Origin: Campylobacter ureolyticus
Lineage (GTDB): Bacteria > Campylobacterota > Campylobacteria > Campylobacterales > Campylobacteraceae
Assembly (NCBI RefSeq): GCF_013372225.1
Contig: NZ_CP053832.1
Coordinates: 434,001 to 498,000 of the forward strand
Reading direction: 5' to 3'
Length of the DNA stretch: 64,000 bases
Shown here: positions 26,738-34,571 of the stretch, in pieces
How the letters are laid out: each line of letters starts with the position of its first letter
Numbering within the stretch: position 1 is the stretch's first letter
Translations under genes and position numbers: made by a program
Notes under the pieces: model-generated
Database searches by the model: none
What the model saw: only the letters and a program-made list of their open reading frames with translations
Told to the model about the DNA's origin: nothing

Positions 26738-28090
26738 ATGGGCTCTGTCTCGAGTATAAAAACTTTCGCACCACCTGCGGATGCTAGAGGTGGCGGTGTT
26801 GAGTTTGAGGGAACTTATAGGAAAGGTGAGCTAAGAGGCATTATTAAGATAAATCAAGACAATTGCACAGGATGTGATACCTGTAGTGCATTTTGTCCTA
26901 CTGATGCAATAATGGGCACTCTTGGTGTTGCTCACGCTATTGAGAATAATAGCTGTGTCGCCTGTGGTCAATGCTTGATAAATTGTCCATTTGGCGCAAT
27001 TGAACAGATGAGTTTTGTAGACGAAGTTATCAAAAAACTTGATGATCCGAAATCATTTGTTGTTGCCCATCCATCTCCAGCTGTTAGAGTTGCTTTAGCA
27101 GAAGAATTTGGAGCAGAACCTGGAAGTGTAACTATAAATAAGATGTATAATGCCTTTAAAAAAGCTGGGTTTCATATGTATGATGTGAATTTTGCAGCTG
27201 ATCATACAATTCTTGAAGAAGGCACCGAGTTTATTAAAAAAGTTAAATATTGGCTTTTGGGTGAAAGAAGCAAAGACTTAGAACATGTTTCTCATCACCC
27301 TTTTCCTCATTTTACAAGCTGCTGTCCTGCATGGGTAAGAAATGCTGAAATTTTTCACCCTGAGCTTATTCCGCATATTTCAGGTGCAAAATCCCCTATA
27401 CAAATGGGCGGTCCAATTGCAAAAACCTGGGGAGCAAAATTTATTTGGAAAGTTGATCCAAGAGATGTATTTATGGTACCTATTACTCCGTGTACTGCTA
27501 AAATTTTTGAAGCAAGTAGGCCAGAGTTTAATTCAGCTTGGAAATATCTTATTAAAAATAATGAAATTCCAAGTGATACTCCAAGCTTTCCTGATATCGA
27601 TGTTGTTCTTACAGCAAGAGATATAGCAACTTTGCTTAAAAAGAAAGGGATAAATCCCCTTGAAATGTCAGATGAATATGAAGATGAAGTTATGAATGTT
27701 TATTCAGGAGGTGGAACAATCTTTGGAAATAGTGGTGGAGTCATGGAGGCCGCTTTAAGAACGTCTTATTTTATATTAAGTGGAATGGAGTTAAAAAATC
27801 CTGATTTAACTCCTGTTAGAGGGTATGATAAAGATCTGGTTGAGGCAACTATACCAGTTCCATTAAAAGATTATGATGGAAAAATTATTGAGATTAAGGT
27901 TGCTGTTGTAAATGGTGCTTCTAAAAATATAAATAAAATCGCTAAAGAACTTGTGAGCAATCAAAATAAATATCATTTTATAGAGGTGATGAATTGTCCA
28001 GGTGGATGTGTAAATGGTGGTGGTCAGCCAGTTAGGACGATGGGAACATCATGGCTACACCCACTTTTACCACTTCCAATAAGAGCATAA
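26738..28090 (+). CDS. hydA: [FeFe]-hydrogenase large (catalytic) subunit
   Basis: This 450-residue subunit oxidises or makes H2 at a di-iron H-cluster. Two ferredoxin-like [4Fe-4S] sites come first: Cys43/46/49/53 and Cys73/76/79/83. The H-cluster motifs follow: TSCCPAW at 193-199, TPCTAK at 250-255 and EVMNCPGGCVNGGGQP from 416. All four H-cluster cysteines (195, 252, 420, 424) and the proton-channel Cys196 are present. The second motif has Thr where most enzymes have Met (MPC). It has no signal peptide and would be co-exported with the TAT-bearing small subunit, as in Desulfovibrio HydAB. It is rare in Campylobacter, which mostly use [NiFe] enzymes. Confidence 0.95.
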   Translation: MGSVSSIKTFAPPADARGGGVEFEGTYRKGELRGIIKINQDNCTGCDTCSAFCPTDAIMGTLGVAHAIENNSCVACGQCLINCPFGAIEQMSFVDEVIKKLDDPKSFVVAHPSPAVRVALAEEFGAEPGSVTINKMYNAFKKAGFHMYDVNFAADHTILEEGTEFIKKVKYWLLGERSKDLEHVSHHPFPHFTSCCPAWVRNAEIFHPELIPHISGAKSPIQMGGPIAKTWGAKFIWKVDPRDVFMVPITPCTAKIFEASRPEFNSAWKYLIKNNEIPSDTPSFPDIDVVLTARDIATLLKKKGINPLEMSDEYEDEVMNVYSGGGTIFGNSGGVMEAALRTSYFILSGMELKNPDLTPVRGYDKDLVEATIPVPLKDYDGKIIEIKVAVVNGASKNINKIAKELVSNQNKYHFIEVMNCPGGCVNGGGQPVRTMGTSWLHPLLPLPIRA

Positions 28091-28099
28091 GGAGAAGAT

Positions 28100-28441
28100 A
28101 TGGCAAAGTATGTTGAAAAAAAAGTAGGCTTATTATTTAGTAGAAGAGATTTTTTAAAAGTTGCAGGAGTTGGAGTATCTGCAATAGCAATTAGTGGATA
28201 TGTGCTAACAGATATAGTTAAGAAAAGAAAATCATATATTTCAATGCGTCAAGCAGGACTTTATAATGATGATAAAAGACTTCAAAAGGTCAATTTAACT
28301 GCATCTCATCAAAACCCAAGTGCTTTAAGAGCCTATAAGGACTTAAACACTGAGCCTATGGGGGAAGTTGCGGAAGAGCTTTTACACACAAACGTTTATG
28401 TAGATAGAATGAATTTGAAATTAGGAGTAAAACATGCGTGA
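28100..28441 (+). CDS. hydB: [FeFe]-hydrogenase small subunit with TAT signal
   Basis: This is a 113-residue small subunit (Fe_hyd_SSU). The N-terminus has a twin-arginine signal, SRRDFLKVAGVGVSAIAISG (residues 13-32). The mature part carries family stretches MRQAGLYNDD, ASHQNPSALRAYKD and EELLHTNVY. It wraps the catalytic subunit and carries it through the TAT pore to the periplasm. It starts 9 bases after hydA with its own AAGGAG, and its end overlaps the cytochrome b gene by 8 bases. Confidence 0.92.
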   Translation: MAKYVEKKVGLLFSRRDFLKVAGVGVSAIAISGYVLTDIVKKRKSYISMRQAGLYNDDKRLQKVNLTASHQNPSALRAYKDLNTEPMGEVAEELLHTNVYVDRMNLKLGVKHA

Positions 28442-29087
28442 TACAGTTTTAAAATTTCCTTTTAGTGAGAGGATGTTTCATAATGTAAATTTAATCACTT
28501 GGATGATACTTGCTTTTAGTGGTATTATTATATACTTTGGATTAATAGAAGAGTCAAGTGTTAAATTTTGGATGGATTTACATATTTATGTAGCAGTTCT
28601 TTTTACTGTAAATTTTGTAGGTTTTGTTATATTAAATTTTGATAGATTTGCTTTAATGCTTAGAAATTTACTTATTTGGGATAAAGATACTTTTGCGTGG
28701 TTTAAAAATTTTGGTGGTTATCCAAAAAAGATTTTTGGTATAAATTTTGGACCTGAAGAGGTTGCGCCACAAGGCAGATTTAATGCTGGTCAAAAACCAA
28801 CTTATTTGTTTTTTATCTTTATGATATTTGGACTTATTTTAACAGGTTGGGTTTTATATGCTTTAGCTCCAGTTATTGGAAAAACGGCTATGGTTTATAC
28901 GTTTTATTTCCATGTTTGGGGTTCTATAATAGCTACTGTGGTTGCTTTATTTGGGCATTTGCCTATGGCTCTTTTGAATAAAGATGATTTTAAAGCAATG
29001 TTTGGAAATGGTGAAGTTCCTTTGGAAAGTGCCAAAGAGCATTCTCCAAAATGGGTAGAAAATGACCTTGTTACAGTAAAACAATAA
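28434..29087 (+). CDS. Hydrogenase cytochrome b membrane subunit
   Basis: This is a 217-residue cytochrome b561/FdnI-like protein with four membrane helices. Candidate haem ligands are His16 in ERMFHNVN, the histidine of MDLHIYVAV in the second helix, and histidines in FYFHVWGS and ALFGHLPMA. It would anchor HydAB at the outer face of the inner membrane and pass electrons to the quinone pool. ATG 28434 overlaps the hydB stop. The gene is followed closely by hydG. Confidence 0.88.
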   Translation: MRDTVLKFPFSERMFHNVNLITWMILAFSGIIIYFGLIEESSVKFWMDLHIYVAVLFTVNFVGFVILNFDRFALMLRNLLIWDKDTFAWFKNFGGYPKKIFGINFGPEEVAPQGRFNAGQKPTYLFFIFMIFGLILTGWVLYALAPVIGKTAMVYTFYFHVWGSIIATVVALFGHLPMALLNKDDFKAMFGNGEVPLESAKEHSPKWVENDLVTVKQ

Positions 29088-29097
29088 AGGAAAAACG

Positions 29098-30567
29098 ATG
29101 GGATGGACACAAGATAGACTAGCAAAAATAAAAGAATGGGAAAAAGAGTGCAAGTGGGAAAATTTTGTAGATGAGAACTTAATCAATGATATTATTGAAA
29201 AGACGCAAAATCCTAGTAAAGAAAAAGTTTTAGCTGTTATAAAAAAAGCAAAATCAAATGCAAATACTGGAAAAATGCTTAGTCTTGAAGATACGGCTAT
29301 TCTTTTAAATAATACGGATAAAGAGTTAGATGAAGAAATTTTTAAAGCTGCTACTTATATAAAAAAAGAAATTTATGGGGATAGAATAGTTCTTTTTTCT
29401 CCATTTTATATTGCAAGTCCTTGTGTAAATGACTGTAAATATTGTGGATTTAGAGCTTCAAACAGTTCATTGTCTAAAAAAATATTAAAATTTGATGAGA
29501 TAAGAAGTGAGGTAGAGGCACTTTTAGACAGTGGTCAAAAAAGATTGATCGCTGTCTATGGTGAACATCCAAAGAGTGATTATGAATTTATAGCAAAAAG
29601 TGTTAGAGAAATTTATAGTATTAAAAAAGATAAAAGTGAAATAAGGCGTGTAAATATAAATGCAGCACCAATGTTTGAAGATGAGTATAAGGTCATTAAA
29701 AATGAAGGCATTGGCACATATCAAGTTTTCCAAGAAACTTATCATAGAAAAACTTATGAAAGCGTTCATCCACAAAATACTTTAAAAGGGCAGTATAATT
29801 GGAGGCTTTTTTCGCTTCATAGGGGTTTAAATGCTGGGCTTGAAGATGTGGCTCTTGGTGTTTTAATAGGACTTTATGATCATAGATTTGAAATTTTAGC
29901 AATGCTAAGTCATGCGTATAGCTTAGAAAAATACTTTGGAATTTCAGCTCACACAATGAGTTTTCCACGTATTAAAGCAACTTCAAATTCTCAAAAATTC
30001 AACCCATATATAATAAGTGATGAAGAGTTTTTAAAAGTTATTGCTATTATTAGGCTTATGTGTCCATTTACAGGAACAATACTAACAGCAAGAGAAGAGC
30101 CTGAGTTTAGAGATATAGCACTTAAAAAATGTGGTATTTCTCAAACCGATGCTGGAACAAATATAGGCATTGGTGGATATTCTCAAACAAAAGTAAAAAA
30201 TGATCTTACAAATCAGCAATTTAAAATAGGTGATAATAGAAGCATTGATGAGTATATTTTAAGTATTATAAAAGATGGTAGGCTTCCTTCATTTTGTACA
30301 AGTTGCTATAGAGAGGGTAGAACTGGCGAAAATTTTATGCCACTTGCTAAGAATGCGACAATAAAGTATCTTTGTATACCAAATGGAATTTTAACCTTTA
30401 AAGAGTACATTAGAGATTATGCAAGTGATGAGGTTAAGGATATCGGTGAAAATGTCATAATTCCAAAATATTTAGGAATTTTAAAAGAAAATTTACCAAA
30501 AGTTGCTCAAAAAGTTGAAGCTATGTTAAAAGATATAGAAAATGGTGGAAAAGACGCTCATATCTAA
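29098..30567 (+). CDS. hydG: [FeFe]-hydrogenase maturase HydG
   Basis: This 489-residue radical SAM tyrosine lyase makes the CO and CN- ligands and the iron synthon of the H-cluster. The radical SAM motif CVNDCKYCGF (CxxxCxxC) lies near residues 109-118. The second, C-terminal cluster site is visible as CTSCYREGRTGENFM near residues 400-414. Length and both sites agree with a full HydG, not ThiH. It starts 10 bases after the cytochrome gene (AAGGAAA ribosome binding site) and overlaps hydE by 26 bases. Confidence 0.95.
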   Translation: MGWTQDRLAKIKEWEKECKWENFVDENLINDIIEKTQNPSKEKVLAVIKKAKSNANTGKMLSLEDTAILLNNTDKELDEEIFKAATYIKKEIYGDRIVLFSPFYIASPCVNDCKYCGFRASNSSLSKKILKFDEIRSEVEALLDSGQKRLIAVYGEHPKSDYEFIAKSVREIYSIKKDKSEIRRVNINAAPMFEDEYKVIKNEGIGTYQVFQETYHRKTYESVHPQNTLKGQYNWRLFSLHRGLNAGLEDVALGVLIGLYDHRFEILAMLSHAYSLEKYFGISAHTMSFPRIKATSNSQKFNPYIISDEEFLKVIAIIRLMCPFTGTILTAREEPEFRDIALKKCGISQTDAGTNIGIGGYSQTKVKNDLTNQQFKIGDNRSIDEYILSIIKDGRLPSFCTSCYREGRTGENFMPLAKNATIKYLCIPNGILTFKEYIRDYASDEVKDIGENVIIPKYLGILKENLPKVAQKVEAMLKDIENGGKDAHI

Positions 30568-31612
30568 TTTGATCAAAAAGGCTTATGAGAATCATACTCT
30601 AAGCCTTGCTGAATGCGAAAGCATCTTGGAAAGCAGTCAATGTGATGAAGAGCTTTTTTATTTTGCAAATTTGGCTAGGATAAAATTTAGCAAAAAAGAA
30701 GTTCATTTAAAAGCCTTAATTGAAATTTCAAATTATTGTAAAAATAGCTGTTTTTATTGTGGATTAAGAAAACAAAATTTGAATGTTAAAAGATACAAAC
30801 TTAGTAAAGATGAAATTTTATCTACCGCAAAAAATGCAATAAATTTGGGCTATAAAACAATTGTTCTGCAATCTGGCGAAAGCAAAATTTATAACATAAA
30901 AGATATGTGTGAAATAATATCCAAAATTAGTAGTTTTGGAGCTAGAATAACACTAAGTTTGGGTGAAAAAAGCTTTGATGAGTATAAAGCATATAGGCAA
31001 GCTGGAGCAAATAGATATTTACTACGCATAGAAACAACAAATAAAGACTTGTATAAAAAGCTTCATCCAAAAATGAATCAAGAAAATCGTTTTTTAGCAT
31101 TAGAAAATTTACAAAATTTAGGCTATGAAACCGGAAGTGGAATGATAGTTGGTCTTCCTGGTCAAACAGAAAAAATGATAGCAAAAGATATTTTATTTTT
31201 TAAAGAAAAAAACTTTGATATGATAGGGGTTGGTCCATTTATACCATGTCAAAATACACCACTTGAAAGTTTAAAAGCAGGTGATTTTACTCTTTCACTA
31301 AAAGCAATGGCTTTAATAAGACTCTTAATGCCATTTATAAATATACCAGCCACAACAGCAATGGAGACACTTCATAAAAATGGAAGAGCAAAAGCCTTGC
31401 AAAGTGGGGCAAATGTTGTAATGCCTGCAATTGCTGATTATAAATATAGAAAAGATTATTTAATATATCCAAATAAAGCCACTGAAAATTTGGAGTTAAA
31501 AGAGCAGCTTTTAGGCGTTTCATCTCAAATAAACAAAGCTGGATTTTGTATATCAAGCCAGAATGGCGATAGTATGTATTTTAAAAATAGACAAGGAAAA
31601 CAGTGTGAATAA
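30542..31612 (+). CDS. hydE: [FeFe]-hydrogenase maturase HydE
   Basis: This 356-residue radical SAM enzyme acts on the HydG product while the di-iron subcluster is being assembled. The CxxxCxxC site is NYCKNSCFYCGLRKQN near residues 66-81. GSGMIVGLPGQT and a TIM-barrel pattern related to biotin synthase follow. ATG 30542 overlaps the end of hydG. The hydF start lies inside its last codons, so the three maturases are probably co-translated. Confidence 0.95.
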   Translation: MVEKTLISNLIKKAYENHTLSLAECESILESSQCDEELFYFANLARIKFSKKEVHLKALIEISNYCKNSCFYCGLRKQNLNVKRYKLSKDEILSTAKNAINLGYKTIVLQSGESKIYNIKDMCEIISKISSFGARITLSLGEKSFDEYKAYRQAGANRYLLRIETTNKDLYKKLHPKMNQENRFLALENLQNLGYETGSGMIVGLPGQTEKMIAKDILFFKEKNFDMIGVGPFIPCQNTPLESLKAGDFTLSLKAMALIRLLMPFINIPATTAMETLHKNGRAKALQSGANVVMPAIADYKYRKDYLIYPNKATENLELKEQLLGVSSQINKAGFCISSQNGDSMYFKNRQGKQCE

Positions 31613-32765
31613 AACACCAAATTCTATGCGTTTTACAATAGGAATTTTTGGCTGTACAAATGTTGGCAAATCAACGCTTTTAAATAAATTAGTAAAAGAA
31701 GATATTTCTATTACTTCTCCTATAGAGGGCACAACAACAGATAGCGTAAAAAAAGCTTATGAAATTGATGATGTTGGAGCAGTTTTATTTATAGATACTG
31801 CTGGAATTGATGATGATAGTGATCTTGGCAAAGAAAGAGTAAAAAGAGCATTTTTAGAAATTAATAGTATTGATTTAGCTATTATAGTTTTAAAAAATAG
31901 AGCTTTAAATAAGTATGAAATTGCATTGATTGATAAATTTAAAAAAGAGTGTATTCAAACACTATTTGTAGTAAATAAATTTGATGATGGAATTGCAAAT
32001 TTAAAACTTAAAAATGCTATAGTTTTAAATTTATTAAAAGATAATACTGATGAAATTTTTACTCAAATAAAAAAAATAGCTTATAAAAAAAATAAAGAGC
32101 TTTTTGATGGAATTTTAGGCAAAAATGAGTTTGTTGTTTTGATAACTCCGCTTGATAAAGCAGCGCCTAAAGGTAGAATGATTTTACCACAAGTTCAAGC
32201 CTTAAGAGACATCTTAGATAAAGGCTCAAATGCTTATGTTTCTCAAAATACAAATATAAATGAATTATTGTTAAATTTTAGTAAAAAACCAAATTTAATT
32301 GTAACTGACTCACAATATATTAAGGAAGTAGTTAAAAATTCTCCAATAGATATTAAAATAACTACTTTTTCGATACTAATGGCAAGACTAAAAGGTGATT
32401 TAAAGCAGTTTGTAGATGGTGCAAATGCTCTTGATAGATTAAAAAAAAGCGATAAAATATTAATCGCTGAGGCTTGCTCTCATAGATATGTTGAGGGTGA
32501 TATTGCAAGAGTTAAAATACCAAAGCTACTTGAAAAATATCTTGGGTTTAAGCCAAATTTAACATATATTTGCGGAAAAGAATTTAATAATATTGATAGT
32601 TTTAGTTTAATAATACATTGTGGTGGGTGTATGTTAAATGATAAAACTATGTTTAATAGGCAAAAAATAGCCAAGGATAATAATGTAGCTATAACAAATT
32701 ATGGAATTTTAATATCTAAAATTCAAGGAGTTTTAAAAAGATCAATTGAGATATTTGATTTATAA
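31605..32765 (+). CDS. hydF: [FeFe]-hydrogenase maturase HydF
   Basis: This is a GTPase scaffold that carries the immature di-iron cluster to HydA. I chose GTG 31605 (386 residues), with AAGGA at 31593-31597 as ribosome binding site. An in-frame ATG at 31563 would add 14 residues unlike the family. The P-loop is FGCTNVGKSTLLNKL, and DTAGIDDDSDLG follows as switch II. The C-terminal cluster domain shows the expected cysteine layout: ACSHRY, then ICGKEF, then HCGGCML. It is the last gene of the hydrogenase module. Confidence 0.95.
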   Translation: MNKTPNSMRFTIGIFGCTNVGKSTLLNKLVKEDISITSPIEGTTTDSVKKAYEIDDVGAVLFIDTAGIDDDSDLGKERVKRAFLEINSIDLAIIVLKNRALNKYEIALIDKFKKECIQTLFVVNKFDDGIANLKLKNAIVLNLLKDNTDEIFTQIKKIAYKKNKELFDGILGKNEFVVLITPLDKAAPKGRMILPQVQALRDILDKGSNAYVSQNTNINELLLNFSKKPNLIVTDSQYIKEVVKNSPIDIKITTFSILMARLKGDLKQFVDGANALDRLKKSDKILIAEACSHRYVEGDIARVKIPKLLEKYLGFKPNLTYICGKEFNNIDSFSLIIHCGGCMLNDKTMFNRQKIAKDNNVAITNYGILISKIQGVLKRSIEIFDL

Positions 32766-32802
32766 TTTTTTTGATAAAAAATATGAATAAAAGTAGATTA
32801 TA

Positions 32803-32832
32803 TTTCCAAACTTGCAAAAGCAAGTTTGGAAA
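32803..32832. terminator. Perfect inverted repeat between hydF and tonB
   Basis: A 13-bp perfect stem with an AAAA loop (TTTCCAAACTTGC / GCAAGTTTGGAAA) lies between two convergent operons. It is well placed to end both transcripts. It lacks a separate T tract, because the T and A runs are part of the stem, so terminator function is probable but not certain. Confidence 0.55.
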
Positions 32833-32836
32833 AAAA

Positions 32837-33598
32837 TTAATTAAGTGTGAATTTAACAGGCACTTCAAAGCTTGTAGTTTCGCTTATTTTAGGAAATTTA
32901 TTTTTAACTTTATTTATGGCATTAACTACAGTTTCATCAAGTATTTTATAGCTTGATGATTTTTTAACTATGATATTTGTCACACTTCCATCTGGACTGT
33001 ATGTAAAACTAACTATTGAAACCCCTTTTTGTCTTAAGCGTTTGGCCTTTGTAGGATAGTTTTTTTTAGCCTCTTTTGCTATGATTGCTTGAATTTGTGC
33101 TGCAATATTAAGCTTTTCATTAGCATTCATACTTTGAGCTGTATTTTGGCTATTTATAGCACTTGAGGCGACATTGTTGGCATTTGGATTATAGGCGTTA
33201 AATCCACCTGTTTGTGCAGGTTTTGGCTTTGGTTTATTTTCTATTTTTTTAGGAGTAGGCTCTTTTTGAACTATTTTTTTTGGTTTTGGTTCAGGTTTTT
33301 TTTCAACTATTATGGCTTCTTCAACAGGTTCTATTACCTCAACCTCTTCAACTACTTCGCTAATTTCTTCTTCTGCTATTGGCTCAATCGTTTCAGCTGG
33401 TGCCTCATCGTTCGGTCCTCCGCCTACTTCAAAGATGTTTAAATCTATCTTTGTTATATTTACTTGCGGTTGGGTGTTTAGTTTTGGAGCATAGAAAAAT
33501 ATAAAATATATTAAAATGCCATGAAACAAAGCACTTACCAAAATGCCTATTATAAAACCGTTATTTTCTAGTTTCTGTTGCGATTGCAAAATTTTCAT
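32837..33598 (-). CDS. tonB: TonB energy transducer
   Basis: This 253-residue protein spans the periplasm and passes energy from ExbBD to outer-membrane receptors. It has an N-terminal membrane anchor (residues 16-36). A long stretch rich in Pro, Glu and Lys follows (about 70-140: VEVIEPVEEAIIVEKKPEPK, KPKPKPAQTGG). The TonB C-terminal domain is seen in the last 90 residues (YPTKAKRLRQKGVSIVSFTY, FEVPVKFTLN). It overlaps exbD by 38 bases and is the last gene of an exbB-exbD-tonB operon. Confidence 0.92.
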   Translation of the reverse strand: MKILQSQQKLENNGFIIGILVSALFHGILIYFIFFYAPKLNTQPQVNITKIDLNIFEVGGGPNDEAPAETIEPIAEEEISEVVEEVEVIEPVEEAIIVEKKPEPKPKKIVQKEPTPKKIENKPKPKPAQTGGFNAYNPNANNVASSAINSQNTAQSMNANEKLNIAAQIQAIIAKEAKKNYPTKAKRLRQKGVSIVSFTYSPDGSVTNIIVKKSSSYKILDETVVNAINKVKNKFPKISETTSFEVPVKFTLN

Positions 33599-33950
33599 GT
33601 TTTTTTAACTTTAATATGTCTATAACTTTTACAAAGCTTTCGAATTTAGCTTCTTTATCACTTCTTAAAACTATTGGAGTTTTAGCATTAAGATCATTTA
33701 TGTATTTTTCAAATTCAGCTTCTAAAATAGGTTTATCATCAAGATATATCGTACTATTGGCATCTATTATCACATTAACAACTTCTTTATTAGGGTCTCC
33801 CTCGCCACTTTTTGATTTTGGAAGATCAATATTTATATTTCCTTGAGCTATAAAAGTTGATATGCTTAAAACTATACATAAAAGCACAAGCATAATGTCG
33901 ATCAAAGGTATAACATTAAGCCCATCTTTTTTTAGTCTAGATGTTCTCAT
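33561..33950 (-). CDS. exbD: ExbD biopolymer transport protein
   Basis: This is a 129-residue subunit of the proton-driven motor that powers TonB. It has one N-terminal helix with the proton-carrying aspartate (NVIPLIDIMLVLLCIVL, Asp18), then a periplasmic domain containing VVNVIIDAN and PIVLRSDKEAKF. It overlaps exbB by 14 bases and tonB by 38. Confidence 0.93.
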   Translation of the reverse strand: MRTSRLKKDGLNVIPLIDIMLVLLCIVLSISTFIAQGNINIDLPKSKSGEGDPNKEVVNVIIDANSTIYLDDKPILEAEFEKYINDLNAKTPIVLRSDKEAKFESFVKVIDILKLKKHENFAIATETRK

Positions 33951-34362
33951 GATCTTTATACCTTGTCATTAAAACATCAACTTTTCTACCAAAAGCATTG
34001 TATATCATAAGTGTAGGAATAGCTACTAAAAGTCCAAGAGCGGTAGCTTTTAAAGCTAAACTCATACCAACCATAACTGCACTTGCATCAACTCCTCCTG
34101 CTAAACCCATTTCATAAAAAGTTACCATAATTCCTGAAACTGTGCCTAAAAGCCCAATATATGGTGCATTTGAGTATATAATATAAAGCAAAGTTAAGTG
34201 TTTTGTTAAAGCTATTTCAAAATCATCAGCATTTTTATAATCACTAAATTTAACTTTTGAATAAAAATAAATTCTTTCTACTGTATAAAGCAATACTAAA
34301 AAGCTCATAAATGCGAGCAAACCCATTATCGCGTATTCAAAATAATGTTTTAAAAATTCCAT
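33937..34362 (-). CDS. exbB: ExbB/TolQ-family proton channel
   Basis: This is a 141-residue MotA/TolQ/ExbB family protein with three membrane segments. The conserved IGLLGTVSGIMVTFYEM (residues 73-89) and SLALKATALGLLVAIPTLM mark the channel. It is short, as in the ExbB form common in Campylobacter. It is the first gene of the exbB-exbD-tonB operon, separated from the receptor gene upstream by a terminator. Confidence 0.93.
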   Translation of the reverse strand: MEFLKHYFEYAIMGLLAFMSFLVLLYTVERIYFYSKVKFSDYKNADDFEIALTKHLTLLYIIYSNAPYIGLLGTVSGIMVTFYEMGLAGGVDASAVMVGMSLALKATALGLLVAIPTLMIYNAFGRKVDVLMTRYKDHENI

Positions 34363-34521
34363 TTTTTACACCTTTTATTAAATTTTATTTTTTAGTTTAT
34401 TTTACCTAGTAAAATATCGTAAATTTTTTTAAAAAAATATAAAAGCAACTCAAAAATAGTAAAACTATGTTTATAGCTAAATAATAACTATTTTTCCTGC
34501 AAATTTTATATTTATTTTTAA

Positions 34522-34545
34522 TAAAAAAGCCCAAAATTTGGGCTT
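34522..34545 (-). terminator. Rho-independent terminator of the haem receptor gene
   Basis: Read on the minus strand, AAGCCC and GGGCTT form a stem (34527-34532 with 34540-34545) followed by a run of six T. It closes the receptor transcript before exbB. Confidence 0.75.
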
Positions 34546-34571
34546 AAATTTTCTATAGTTATACAATTTTA

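Noticed and set aside
31563-31604. Upstream ATG start for hydF
   Set aside because: GTG 31605 has a better-spaced ribosome binding site, and the extra 14 residues are just the overlapped hydE end.
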